Positions 25,747-35,173 of a stretch of DNA of 64,000 nucleotides are shown here, in pieces (position 1 is the stretch's first letter; each line of letters begins with the position of its first letter). Origin of the DNA: an uncultured Cohaesibacter sp. Lineage in GTDB: Bacteria > Pseudomonadota > Alphaproteobacteria > Rhizobiales > Cohaesibacteraceae. Location of the stretch: assembly GCF_963667045.1 (NCBI RefSeq), contig NZ_OY762934.1:4656501-4720500 (forward strand). Reading direction: 5' to 3'. The notes beneath the pieces are model-generated. The model saw nothing but the letters and a program-made list of their open reading frames with translations. It had not been told where the DNA came from and searched no databases. Both the position numbers and the translations under genes were made by a program.

Positions 25747-26244
25747 ATGTCGGACGAAGTTGAAAATGAAGAAGAAGAAGGTGGATCTGGTGGCCGCAGG
25801 AAAAAGCTGATCATCATGATTGCCCTTGCTCTGGTGCTGGTTGCCGGCCTTGGAGGGGGTGTCTATTTTTTCATGTTTTCTTCTTCCTCCAGCAGTGTGG
25901 TCGAGCCTGAAAATGATCCTAACGCCGAGCCTGAGAGCAAGGCCTATTTCTATGATTTGCCGGAGATGACGGTCAATCTGAACTCGCAGAACCGCCGGGC
26001 GCAGTATCTTCGCCTCAAGGTTTCTCTGGAGTTGCTCAGTCAGGAGCAGGCGCAGAAGATCGAGCCGTTCATGCCGCGCGTGCTTGATGCTTTTCAGGTC
26101 TACCTCAGGGAACTGAGGACGCGGGATCTTGAAGGGTCGGCGGGGTTGTTTCGGTTGAAGCGAGAGCTTCTGAAGCGGATCAATGACGCGATCTATCCGG
26201 TCAAGGTAAATGACATTCTATTCAAGGAAATCCTTATTCAGTAG
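25747..26244 (+). CDS. fliL: Flagellar basal-body protein FliL
   Basis: The protein has 165 residues from ATGTCGGAC; an ATG ten codons upstream is possible. A short acidic cytoplasmic N-terminus, RRKKLIIMIALALVLVAGLGGGVYFFMF as membrane span, a Ser-rich linker and a periplasmic stomatin-like domain (YFYDLPEMTVNLN...) fit FliL. It surrounds the stator at the motor. It lies 20 bases before fliM. Confidence 0.93.
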   Translation: MSDEVENEEEEGGSGGRRKKLIIMIALALVLVAGLGGGVYFFMFSSSSSSVVEPENDPNAEPESKAYFYDLPEMTVNLNSQNRRAQYLRLKVSLELLSQEQAQKIEPFMPRVLDAFQVYLRELRTRDLEGSAGLFRLKRELLKRINDAIYPVKVNDILFKEILIQ

Positions 26245-26264
26245 GACTTTCGATAGGACTTCAA

Positions 26265-27428
26265 ATGGCGGACGATGACGACAGCGTAGACCTTATGGCC
26301 GATTGGGGCGCTGCTCTGGAAGAGCAGGGTGCCGGTAGTGCCGACGAAATGGCTGCGCAATGGGCGGCGATGATCGATGAGCCGATGGACGGGGGAGATG
26401 GATCCTCGCGCGGTGCTGATCGGGTGCTCAATCAGGAAGAAATCGACAATCTGCTCGGCTTCAGCCTAGATGATGGCTTTGCCGGTGAGCGCAGCGGTGT
26501 GCGTGCGTTGATCGACTCGGCCATCGTTTCATATGAGCGTCTGCCGATGCTGGAAATCGTCTTCGACCGTCTGGTCCGGATGACGACCACCAGCTTGCGC
26601 AATTTTACCTCGGACAACGTTGAAGTGTCTCTGGACTCGATTACCTCCATTCGCTTCGGTGATTATCTCAACTCCATTCCGCTGCCCGCCATTCTAACGG
26701 TCTTCAAGGCCGAGGAATGGGACAACCTCGGTCTGATCACGGTCGATTCCAGTCTGATCTATTCGATCATCGATGTGCTGCTTGGGGGTGGTCGCGGAAC
26801 CTCTGCCATTCGTGTCGAGGGGCGCCCCTACACGACCATCGAGCTCAACCTCGTGCGCCAGATGATCGAGATTGTTCTGGAGGATGCGGAGGCTGCCTTT
26901 GCGCCCCTGTCTCCGGTCAACTTTACGCTGGAACGCCTGGAAACGAACCCGCGCTTTGCCGCCATTTCCCGGCCCGCCAATGCTGCAATCTTGGTTGAAT
27001 TACGCATTGATATGGAAGACCGGGGTGGCAAGATCGAAATGTTGCTACCCTATGCTACAATCGAGCCGATTCGAGATCTTCTGCTGCAGATGTTCATGGG
27101 CGAAAAGTTCGGTCGTGATCCCATCTGGGAAGGACATCTGGCGACGGAAGTGTTTCTTTCGGAGATCCAGGTCGATGCCCTTCTGTTCGAGAAGAAGATG
27201 TCGCTCAGCGAAATCATGAAACTCGATGTTGGTCAGACCCTGATGCTGGAGAGCGGGCCGAATGACCCTGTTCGCCTTAAGTGCGGCGGGGTCTATCTGA
27301 CCAAGGGAATCATGGGGCAGCACAATGGGAATATTTCCGTGCAGGTCACCAATAAGTTGGCCAAGCCAAAAATGACGCTAACCGCGTTTGAGAAAGCCGC
27401 TCAGGGCGCATCAGGGAAGGGTGAGTAG
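26265..27428 (+). CDS. fliM: Flagellar motor switch protein FliM
   Basis: The protein has 387 residues. The CheY-binding motif, normally at the very start, is here at residues 55-64 (LNQEEIDNLL), preceded by an acidic extension holding two similar helices (ADWGAALEEQ and AAQWAAMIDE). The middle domain has SLIYSIIDVLLGGGRG and RPYTTIELNLVRQMIEIVLEDAE. The C-terminal SpoA domain has MKLDVGQTLML. FliN and FliG are not in the window. Confidence 0.96.
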   Translation: MADDDDSVDLMADWGAALEEQGAGSADEMAAQWAAMIDEPMDGGDGSSRGADRVLNQEEIDNLLGFSLDDGFAGERSGVRALIDSAIVSYERLPMLEIVFDRLVRMTTTSLRNFTSDNVEVSLDSITSIRFGDYLNSIPLPAILTVFKAEEWDNLGLITVDSSLIYSIIDVLLGGGRGTSAIRVEGRPYTTIELNLVRQMIEIVLEDAEAAFAPLSPVNFTLERLETNPRFAAISRPANAAILVELRIDMEDRGGKIEMLLPYATIEPIRDLLLQMFMGEKFGRDPIWEGHLATEVFLSEIQVDALLFEKKMSLSEIMKLDVGQTLMLESGPNDPVRLKCGGVYLTKGIMGQHNGNISVQVTNKLAKPKMTLTAFEKAAQGASGKGE

Positions 27429-27429
27429 A

Positions 27430-28005
27430 ATGTCCGCTGGAATGATGATTGAGTTGTTTGTCGCCTTTTTGCTCGTTCTGACGATCGGCTACTGCATGAC
27501 GCTGAACCGCCGCTTGAAGCGCCTGCGCAATGACGAGGAAGCCCTGCGTGCCACCATCGCCGAGCTGATCACGGCAACCGAAATCGCCGAGCGGGCCATC
27601 CTTGGTCTCAAGGCCACTGCGGGGGATTGTGACAAGAACCTCGCTCATCGGTTGATGGAAGCTGAGCGACTGGCCTCGGAACTGCAATATTACGTTTCGC
27701 AAGGGGAAGGGGTTGTTGGCCGACTGGTCAAGATTTCCGACGCTGTGCGCGGTGGTGCGGTGGCTGTGGAACAGCCGCAGTTGGCCTCTCGTCCGGCTCT
27801 TGCCCAGGATAACGGATATGCCCGTGTCAATACGGCCGGATATAGCCGAGGTGTTTCCGCGCATACCCATTATGAAACGCTCGACAGGGAAGCCGGGGCG
27901 CCGCTCGTTGAAGCCATCGAGGCGCCGCGCAGCCTCAAGGATGCCGCTGCTGCCACGTCCGAACGTCTGATGGCCATCCGGCAGAAGAGAGGTGTTGCTG
28001 CATGA
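27430..28005 (+). CDS. DUF6468-type membrane coiled-coil protein
   Basis: The protein has 191 residues. A single N-terminal membrane span (MMIELFVAFLLVLTIGYCMTL) precedes a long helix with heptad character (RLKRLRNDEEALRATIAELITATEIAERA) and a disordered C-terminal half. The ATG is one base beyond the fliM stop. The place just after fliM corresponds, as I recall it, to the flagellar placement protein PflI of Caulobacter; homology is not shown here. Confidence 0.72.
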   Translation: MSAGMMIELFVAFLLVLTIGYCMTLNRRLKRLRNDEEALRATIAELITATEIAERAILGLKATAGDCDKNLAHRLMEAERLASELQYYVSQGEGVVGRLVKISDAVRGGAVAVEQPQLASRPALAQDNGYARVNTAGYSRGVSAHTHYETLDREAGAPLVEAIEAPRSLKDAAAATSERLMAIRQKRGVAA

Positions 28006-28733
28006 CACAGGTTCGTCTGCTTCCTACCGTTCTTATTGCCGTGGTTGGATTGCTGTGCATCAAGGTGGCCCATCTGGTTGTCTACAGCGATTTTGCCGGT
28101 GGTTCGACAACGCCAGCCCAGGCGCAGGAAGCCCCTGTTGCAGCTCCTGGAAATGGGGCCGCCGCTGGCGGTGCCGGCAGTGCACAAGCGCCTGTCGATT
28201 CTGCTGCAGGCCCATCTGCGCCTTCTCTTGGTGACGAGCCGCCTGCTTTTGTCGATGGCATGAAGGTTGATCCGACGCAAGGATCTCGATCTGAGCTGGC
28301 CATTCTCGAACGCCTCGCCAATCGCCGCAAGGAACTGGATGATCGGGCAAAGAGCATCGAGATGCGGGAAGCGCTGCTGAAAGCGGCCGAGAAGCGATTG
28401 CAGCAGCGGGTGGACGAACTGAAGACCATCGAACAGTCAATCGAGCTGGCGACCAAGAAGCGCAGCGAAGAGCAGCAGCAGGACGTCAACCGTCTGGTCG
28501 CCATGTATTCGTCGATGAAGTCCAAGCAGGCAGCCCAGATCTTCGAAGTGATGGACCAGGATATTCTGCTGGATATCGTCAAGTCCATGAAATCCCGCAA
28601 GCTCGCTGCGATCATGGGCGAGATGAAAGCGGAATCTGCAAGCGCTCTGAGCGCGGCGATTGCCAACAGCAACTCGCTTGAGCAGACCATGCGGTCCAGT
28701 TCGGCCGATCAACTGCCACAAATCGGTAATTGA
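28002..28733 (+). CDS. MotE-like protein (MgtE N-terminal-type domain)
   Basis: The protein has 243 residues and overlaps the previous gene by ATGA. An N-terminal signal-anchor (LPTVLIAVVGLLCIKVAHLVV), an Ala/Pro-rich linker, a coiled coil (RRKELDDRAKSIEMREALLKAAEKRLQQRVDELKTIEQ) and a C-terminal helical domain (LVAMYSSMKSKQAAQIFEVMDQDILLDIVKSMKSRKLAAIMGEM) match the MotE family, a periplasmic chaperone for the motility protein MotC in Sinorhizobium. The MotE name is a family assignment only. Confidence 0.8.
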   Translation: MTQVRLLPTVLIAVVGLLCIKVAHLVVYSDFAGGSTTPAQAQEAPVAAPGNGAAAGGAGSAQAPVDSAAGPSAPSLGDEPPAFVDGMKVDPTQGSRSELAILERLANRRKELDDRAKSIEMREALLKAAEKRLQQRVDELKTIEQSIELATKKRSEEQQQDVNRLVAMYSSMKSKQAAQIFEVMDQDILLDIVKSMKSRKLAAIMGEMKAESASALSAAIANSNSLEQTMRSSSADQLPQIGN

Positions 28734-28881
28734 TCCGTTTGAATGTCTGAATTCAGGCGTGTTTAACGGGTTTGGTAATTCACGAGAAAGCATTTCCATC
28801 TAGTCTGGTTTCCAGAATGAATACTCGATGGGGCGCTTGTCTGTCGATGTGTGGTGTGTTTCTCGGTTCTGGAGACCTTTG

Positions 28882-31800
28882 ATGTCGAATGCGGCACGGC
28901 AGATTTCGGTGCAATGCCCCAAGGCCTGCCAATGGTTGCTGGCCGGGCGTTTTGCCGTTGCCTTCCGAGCGCTTGTCTCGGTTCTCCTTGTGCCGCTGCT
29001 TGTTCTGGTTCTCAATTCAGTTGTCATGGCACAGCCGTCGTCGTCCCCGAAGGGCGAACTGGAAATCGTCACCACGAAGGAAGAGGGCTACGGCCGTATC
29101 CTGCTGAATTTCAAGGGACGAAACCTGCTGCCCGGGCATTCCATCAAGCAGGAAAACAGCGTTTTTGTGATCCGGTTCGATGAACCGATGAACTCGACTT
29201 CCGTCTTGTCGCTGCCGACCATTCTACCCGATTACATCACCGTTGCCCGACTGGATCCCGATGGCATGGGCATTCGCATCGCTCTCAAGCCGGATGTGCG
29301 GATCAACACGATGGAAGCGGGCGAGAAGCTGTTTGTGGATCTGTTGCCAACCAGTTGGAGCGGCCTGCCTCCGGCGCTGCCGTCCGATGTGGTGCAGGAA
29401 CTGGCCAAGCGGGCAGAAGCTGCCCTGCGTCTGGCGAAGTCTCTCGAACAGGCCAAGGCCGGAACACGGGTGCGCCCGAAGCTTGATCTGCGCATCGGCG
29501 ATCACCCCACTTTCACCCGTGTTGCCTTTATCTGGAATATTCCCTTCGATTCCACCTTCGAGCGTCAGGGCACTCAGGTGCGGGTCAATTTCAATCACCA
29601 GGCGGATGTCGATCTTTCCAAGGTTCGTGCTGAACTTCCTGCTCTGATCAATGATGTCAACGTTTCCTATGACGGCGGTGGCACAAAGTTCGTGATTGAT
29701 GTTGCCCCGACATCCGATGTCCGCGCCTTCCGCGAGGAGGATTCCTATGTCGTCGACATCACCGGCGACAAGGTGTTGTTCGAGGCCAAGGGAGCGGAAG
29801 AGAGCATTACGCGGGCAATCACTACAGATGGCGACAACGGCGTTCTCGTTTCCCAGGGGACGGGCGGAGATAATTCCGCAGCTAACGAGATGCCTGCTGC
29901 CAGCAACAGGATTGGCTCTGCCGACACCTGGGGCGATGCCAAGGACGCGGCTGCCAATGGCGATCTCATTTTAGGGCCGGGGCCGAATGGCGAGGATCAA
30001 AGCGGTGCGCTGTTTGCCAACGCGCAGGTCACCGAGCCGATCAATCCTGACACTGCGGCTGCGACCGATGCAGGGCAGGAGGAGACAAATCGGCAGAATG
30101 CTGCGGTCAACGACGCCTATCTGACGATACCGCCAGCCGGTGCAGAGCCGAAGCCGGTTTCGGCCGATACCCGGCCCTCAGCCATTCCTTCAACGGACAG
30201 TGCAACAACCCAGCCAGCGGCTCCGCTTGATCCTGTTGCTGCTACCAACCCGATTTTGCCGATGCCTGATGCAGGCCCGGTTGCCGGGGTGTCGCCGATG
30301 GGCGACTTGCAGACCGATCTGATTGCACCGACACAGCCCGGTTCGGCGCAGGAAAATGTTCTGCCTGGTGAGGATCGCATTTCCGGCGAGAGCAATGCCG
30401 AGCGAATGACTGGTGTGACCCCGGATCTGACCGCCCAGCTGCTGCCTGTCGAAGCCAAGGCTTTCGGGCATTCGGTGCGTCTGTTCTTTCCCTTCAAGGA
30501 TCCAACGGCGTCTGCCGTTTTCAAGAAGGACGGTGTTATTTGGGCGGTCTTCGATACGGCGCTCGGGCTGGATATTTCCGGTGCGCGTGGTCAGCTGGCT
30601 GCAATCGCCGATGATCTGGAGGTTTGGCGGTCGGGGCGGACGGCAGTTCTGCGGATTCCTCTCAAGAACGCGCGGCTTGTGACCTTCTCGCCTGAAGGCT
30701 ACGGATGGCTCCTGACCATTGGCGACATGGTTGTCGAGCCGACCAAGCCGCTGCACATGGCGCGCACCAAGATCAGCGGTGGACGCTCGGCCGTTCGGGT
30801 GAAGTTTGAAGGTGCAGGCAGCATTATCAAGCTGCGCGATCCGGGGACGGGGGAAAATCTTCATGTGGTTACCGGGCTGGGGCCGGCGCGTGGATTTGTC
30901 AAATCCCAGCAGTTGGTCGACTTCTCGACCCTTGTATCAGCACATGGCATTGCGATCACCGAAAATGTCGATGACCTGCAGGTCGCACGGGATGGTGGCT
31001 TCATCTATATCAGCTCGGGCAAGGGGTTGACCCTGTCGAGCACGGCGGCGGCCAAGCCCGACGTCAGTGGCCTGACCAACGGCAGTGGCAAGGTGCGGGA
31101 GACCTATCTCAATCTTGAATCACTGGTTGCAAGCTCACCCACGGCCTTTACCCGTGAGCGTCAGGCGCTCGAGGCCAAGCTGTCGCAATATGATGACCTG
31201 ATGGCGATACAGAGCGAAATGGAACTGGCCAAGCTCCTGCTGGCCAATGGCTATGCGACCGAAGCGCTGGGCCATCTGCAGATCATCGAGGATTCTGCGC
31301 CCGAGTTCGCTCGCGGGCGTGGTTTCCGAACGCTTTTTGCTGCGGCCGAGCTGTTTGCCGGGCGTCCGGATGCGGCGTTTCAGCGTCTCAATCATCCCGA
31401 GTTCGATAATGATGCGGACGCTTCGGTCTGGCGCGGTCTGGCGGCTGCGCAATCGGGGCGGTGGCGTGAAGCCGAGGATGCCCTTGATCTGGCAGCGACC
31501 GTGTCGCAGGACTACAGCATGCATGTGCGCAACGTGATGCTGCTCGACGGGGTGGAAATCTCCCTGCTTGATCAGCAGTTCGGCAGTGCCGCCGCAGCGC
31601 TCGCCGAAGTCAACCCTGTCTATCTGGACCAGGAAGGGGTTGCCCGCTACAATTTGCTGCGGGGCAAGATTGCCGTAGCCCGCAACCAGCCCGCAGAGGC
31701 ACTCGATGCCTTCAAGACGGCACGGGAAACGCGCTTCATGCCGATTGCGACCGATGCCTGGCTGCAGGAAATCAAGCTAAAGAATCAGGAACACGATATT

Positions 31801-32877
31801 TCCAACGATGAAGCCATTGATGAACTGGAAGGCCTTACGACGATCTGGCGCGGCGACGAGGTCGAGCTCAATGCGTTGCGCACGCTGGCTCATCTCTATG
31901 TTGACAAGGGGGAATATCGCAACGCCTTCGAGACGCTCAAGGCTGCAACCAGTTCAAACGCAGCGTCCGATGTCACGCGGGTTTTGCAGGAGGAGATGAA
32001 CGGCGTCTTTTCCTCGCTGTTTCTCGATGGCAAGGTGGACGAGCTTTCAGCCATCAAGGCTCTTTCCCTCTATTATGACTTTCGCGAGCTGACCCCGGTC
32101 GGGCGTCGCGGCGATGAAATGGTTCGCAGACTGGCGGACAAGCTGGTCGAAGTGGACCTGCTGGACCGGGCTGAGGAACTGCTCAAGCATCAGGTCGACA
32201 ATCGCCTGAAGGGAGCTGCCCGCTCGCAGATTGCCGCCGATCTGGCCGTAATCTATATGCTCGACAGCAAGCCGAACATGGCGTTGGATGTGCTGCGCCG
32301 AACCCGTCAGGCGCAATTGCCGCTGTCGCTTGAACGTCAGCGGCGTCTTGTTGAGGCGCGGGCGCTTGCGGAGCTCAACAAGGTGGATCTGGCGCTTGAT
32401 CTGATCAAGCCCTTGCAGGGAACCGATGTCGAACAATTGCGGGCCGATATTCTGTGGCGGTCCAAGCGCTGGCAGGATGTTGCCGAGCAGATCGAACAGA
32501 TGATGGGCGACCGCTGGAGTGTGCCCAATCCGCTGGACAAGGATGAGCAGACCAACATCCTGCGTGCCGGGATTGCCTACAGCCTTTCAGATGACCGTTT
32601 GGGGTTGGATCGCCTGCGGCGCAAATATGCCAAGATGATGTCGGATACGCCGGTGTCTGGCGCCTTCGATGTGGTGACATTGCCGATCGAACAGAGGGAC
32701 GGGCAGCAGTTTCAGGCTATCGCGCAGGAAATCGCTGGTATCAGCACCATGGAACGCTTCCTGAAGGAATACCGAAACCGCTATCTGCAGCCGGATTCGG
32801 GCAATCTGGCGGATACGGCTGCTCCGGGCGGTGCAAGCAACGGGGCTCTCAATGGTGGAGGCGCACCAAAGGCCTGA
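28882..32877 (+). CDS. Giant exported AMIN-like/TPR protein of the fliL-fliM unit
   Basis: The protein has 1331 residues. A signal peptide (VSVLLVPLLVLVLNSVVMAQ) precedes beta-rich repeats that resemble AMIN domains (GYGRILLNFKGRNLLPG...; TRVAFIWNIPFDSTFERQG...; HSVRLFFPFKDPTASAVF...). A Pro/Thr/Ala-rich linker covers about residues 300-520. The second half is helical with TPR-like pairs (LAKLLLANGYATEALGHLQIIED; LYVDKGEYRNAFETLKAA). AMIN domains bind peptidoglycan or secretin-like rings, and TPRs hold protein partners. Its place suggests a periplasmic motor or cell-wall role. The start at 28882 was chosen over 28828, which adds 18 residues without a ribosome site. Confidence 0.8.
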   Translation: MSNAARQISVQCPKACQWLLAGRFAVAFRALVSVLLVPLLVLVLNSVVMAQPSSSPKGELEIVTTKEEGYGRILLNFKGRNLLPGHSIKQENSVFVIRFDEPMNSTSVLSLPTILPDYITVARLDPDGMGIRIALKPDVRINTMEAGEKLFVDLLPTSWSGLPPALPSDVVQELAKRAEAALRLAKSLEQAKAGTRVRPKLDLRIGDHPTFTRVAFIWNIPFDSTFERQGTQVRVNFNHQADVDLSKVRAELPALINDVNVSYDGGGTKFVIDVAPTSDVRAFREEDSYVVDITGDKVLFEAKGAEESITRAITTDGDNGVLVSQGTGGDNSAANEMPAASNRIGSADTWGDAKDAAANGDLILGPGPNGEDQSGALFANAQVTEPINPDTAAATDAGQEETNRQNAAVNDAYLTIPPAGAEPKPVSADTRPSAIPSTDSATTQPAAPLDPVAATNPILPMPDAGPVAGVSPMGDLQTDLIAPTQPGSAQENVLPGEDRISGESNAERMTGVTPDLTAQLLPVEAKAFGHSVRLFFPFKDPTASAVFKKDGVIWAVFDTALGLDISGARGQLAAIADDLEVWRSGRTAVLRIPLKNARLVTFSPEGYGWLLTIGDMVVEPTKPLHMARTKISGGRSAVRVKFEGAGSIIKLRDPGTGENLHVVTGLGPARGFVKSQQLVDFSTLVSAHGIAITENVDDLQVARDGGFIYISSGKGLTLSSTAAAKPDVSGLTNGSGKVRETYLNLESLVASSPTAFTRERQALEAKLSQYDDLMAIQSEMELAKLLLANGYATEALGHLQIIEDSAPEFARGRGFRTLFAAAELFAGRPDAAFQRLNHPEFDNDADASVWRGLAAAQSGRWREAEDALDLAATVSQDYSMHVRNVMLLDGVEISLLDQQFGSAAAALAEVNPVYLDQEGVARYNLLRGKIAVARNQPAEALDAFKTARETRFMPIATDAWLQEIKLKNQEHDISNDEAIDELEGLTTIWRGDEVELNALRTLAHLYVDKGEYRNAFETLKAATSSNAASDVTRVLQEEMNGVFSSLFLDGKVDELSAIKALSLYYDFRELTPVGRRGDEMVRRLADKLVEVDLLDRAEELLKHQVDNRLKGAARSQIAADLAVIYMLDSKPNMALDVLRRTRQAQLPLSLERQRRLVEARALAELNKVDLALDLIKPLQGTDVEQLRADILWRSKRWQDVAEQIEQMMGDRWSVPNPLDKDEQTNILRAGIAYSLSDDRLGLDRLRRKYAKMMSDTPVSGAFDVVTLPIEQRDGQQFQAIAQEIAGISTMERFLKEYRNRYLQPDSGNLADTAAPGGASNGALNGGGAPKA

Positions 32878-32946
32878 TCTCAGGCCTGACCTGGCGTGTG
32901 ATTGTTCTGAGAAACAAGGCAAAGGCTTGCCGGGAGGGCATGAACA

Positions 32947-32968
32947 AACGGGCCGAAAGCGGCCCGTT
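32947..32968. terminator. Hairpin between the TPR gene and fliP (convergent)
   Basis: AACGGGCCG pairs with CGGCCCGTT around an AAAG loop. It lies 70 bases beyond each stop and has only a poor T-run, so it may be a two-way terminator. Confidence 0.6.
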
Positions 32969-33035
32969 GTTGCATTCCATGCTCCATTGAGCGTTGCTCT
33001 GCTAGAGTGGTGACCTGTCACTTGGTCCGCTTCGG

Positions 33036-33872
33036 TCAGCCACCAAGGAAGCTCTTGACCAGTGAGCCGGTAATCAGGTTCCAGCCATCAATCAACACGA
33101 AGAAGATAAGTTTGAACGGCAGGGATATGACCACTGGCGGCAGCATCATCATGCCCATCGACATAAGGATGGAGGCGACCACAAGGTCGATGATGATGAA
33201 GGGCAGATAGATGAGAAAGCCGATCTCGAATCCCCGGCGCAGCTCGCTGATCATAAAAGCAGGAACCAGCACGCGCAGGCTGATGTCTTCTGGGGTGTCA
33301 GGGGCTTCCTGATTGGCCATGTCGAGAAACAGGGCGAGGTCTTCCTCCCGCACATGCTGGCGCATGAACAGGTGGAATGGCCGCGATGTCAGGTCGAACG
33401 CCTCCGGTGCTTCGATGGTGCCATCCACCAGCGGCTTGATGCCAGTGTTGTAAGCTTGCTCGAAGGTGGGCTGCATGATGAAGGCCGTCAGGAACAGCGC
33501 GAGGCTGACCATCACCGTGTTGGGGGGCGATGTCTGGAGCCCAAGCGCCGACCGCAGCAGCGACAGCACCACGACAATCCGGGTGAACGAAGTCACCATG
33601 ATCAGAATGGACGGGGCGAGCGACAGCACCGTAATCAGCGCGACGAGCTGCACTGCCCGCTCGGTGAGGGTCAGGTCATCGCCAAAGCCGATGCTCATCT
33701 GCTGGGCAAGGGCCGGATTGGCCAGTGCCGTGAGACCCAGCGCCATGGCGATGACGGCCAAGGCTGACAACCACAGGGAACGCCGTGACGGTGCGGCCTT
33801 TTGTGGGGCGGGTGCAGTCGCGGCTGGTGCCGTTGCCTGATGCGAGACCTCTTGCGAGTGGAAAGAACTCAT
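33036..33872 (-). CDS. fliP: Flagellar export gate protein FliP
   Basis: The protein has 278 residues. A signal peptide region (SLWLSALAVIAMALGLTALANPALAQQ) precedes the family core: LVALITVLSLAPSILIMVTSFTRIVVVLSLLRSALG, the QSPPN-like QTSPPNTVMVSLALFLTAFIM, and PAFMISELRRGFEIGFLIYLPFIIIDLVVASILMSMGMMM. It is the main pore subunit of the flagellar type III export gate. The N-terminal 35 residues are long and Ala/Pro-rich. Its ATG overlaps the fliO stop. Confidence 0.96.
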   Translation of the reverse strand: MSSFHSQEVSHQATAPAATAPAPQKAAPSRRSLWLSALAVIAMALGLTALANPALAQQMSIGFGDDLTLTERAVQLVALITVLSLAPSILIMVTSFTRIVVVLSLLRSALGLQTSPPNTVMVSLALFLTAFIMQPTFEQAYNTGIKPLVDGTIEAPEAFDLTSRPFHLFMRQHVREEDLALFLDMANQEAPDTPEDISLRVLVPAFMISELRRGFEIGFLIYLPFIIIDLVVASILMSMGMMMLPPVVISLPFKLIFFVLIDGWNLITGSLVKSFLGG

Positions 33873-35173
33873 TTTTTGATTTCGCTCGAAAGCTCGTTCA
33901 GGAGACGGTTGATCTCGTCATCATAGGAGGCCGATTCCGCAAGGGGCCGCAAACCGGGGGCGGGCTGTTCGGGTCGGGCCTGCTGGGGCCGGTTGTCGAC
34001 CTTGGGGCTGCTGCGTTCAGGTGCTGCCTGGGCATCGTCGTCAGCCGGTTTGTGTGCGCTTGCGGCGTCTCTTGATGCGTCTTCTAGGCTGGCACCTTCC
34101 ATCTCCGGCGCCTTCACGTCATCTGGAACGGGTGCGGACAGCTTGTTTTCGTCCATATCCATGTCATCGGTCGGCTCTGCCGGTCTTGCCCGCTTTGCCT
34201 GAGAGGACGGACGATCGGACGGGGCAGTGTCCGCTGATGGTGCGTCCTGATGAGCTGGAGCCTGCGGCTCTCTGCGTGCAGATGCTGGCTGTTCAGCGGA
34301 GCCCGTAGCTGAAGGTTCCCCGGCAGGTCTGGAGTGTGATGAGGGCTGAGCTGCGGCTTCTGGTGCAGCCTGCGGGCGGGCGCGCCCTGCAGATGTTTCC
34401 TCGTTCTGAGTCGAACTCTGGGGCGGGGCCTGCTCGGCTGTCAGCGGAGGCATCGGGGCTGCCGAACGTCCATATCGCGGCGCCTGCCTGGCATCGGCTG
34501 CGTGCGGTGCCGGGGCATGGAGCGGGTCACGCCCGTGAGGTTCGCCATACTGCGGCTGGTGCAGTTTCGGCCCCTTGGGCTGAGTTGCCGTATGCTGTGG
34601 GGCCGGGCGCGAGTAGCCGGACGCCTTGGAATAGGGTGGCGGTGCGTCATGAGGGCGGGTTGCCAATGCGGACGGCTGGTTGCCGTAGGACGGAACCATC
34701 TGGGGGGCTGCCTGCAACTGTTGCGGAGCCTGCCCTGCAGAGTGCGCCGGTGCAGGTGAATTGGGTTGCCCTGACAGAGGGCGAGGGGGTGCCATGCGCG
34801 ATTGCATCGGCGGCTGCGGCTGGGCTGCCGTAGCGATCGGTGGTGGTGCCGTGGGCGTTGCCTTGCCTTGCACGGCTGCTGCATGAGGGTGGGGCATCTG
34901 GGCCGGAATGCCCTGCTCGACGACGAGGTCTGCTTCGCCGCCAATCATCAGCAGATGCTCGACATCGTCTCTGCGCACCAGCAGCAAGCGGCGCTTGTGG
35001 TCGACGGCGATAACTTCCTTGATGGACAGTCTTGGATCTTCTCCTTGCCGGGCAATGCGTGCTGATACCAGATTAAGCTTCTTCATGATCCAGGTCAGAA
35101 AAAAGATCAATATCAGGATCACACCAAAGCTGGCCAGGACCTTAACAAGCATGCCGCTTTCAATGCTCAACAT
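33869..35173 (-). CDS. fliO: FliO-like protein with a long proline-rich tail
   Basis: The protein has 434 residues. A membrane span at about 8-30 (VLASFGVILILIFFLTWIMKK) and the small beta domain DPRLSIKEVIAVDHKRRLLLVRRDDVEHLLMIGG define FliO, which helps assemble the FliP ring. About 340 residues of Pro/Ala/Gln/Ser-rich, presumably disordered sequence follow, ending in the helix YDDEINRLLNELSSEIKK. Enteric FliO is about 120 residues, so the tail is the oddity. It precedes and overlaps fliP. Confidence 0.88.
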   Translation of the reverse strand: MLSIESGMLVKVLASFGVILILIFFLTWIMKKLNLVSARIARQGEDPRLSIKEVIAVDHKRRLLLVRRDDVEHLLMIGGEADLVVEQGIPAQMPHPHAAAVQGKATPTAPPPIATAAQPQPPMQSRMAPPRPLSGQPNSPAPAHSAGQAPQQLQAAPQMVPSYGNQPSALATRPHDAPPPYSKASGYSRPAPQHTATQPKGPKLHQPQYGEPHGRDPLHAPAPHAADARQAPRYGRSAAPMPPLTAEQAPPQSSTQNEETSAGRARPQAAPEAAAQPSSHSRPAGEPSATGSAEQPASARREPQAPAHQDAPSADTAPSDRPSSQAKRARPAEPTDDMDMDENKLSAPVPDDVKAPEMEGASLEDASRDAASAHKPADDDAQAAPERSSPKVDNRPQQARPEQPAPGLRPLAESASYDDEINRLLNELSSEIKK

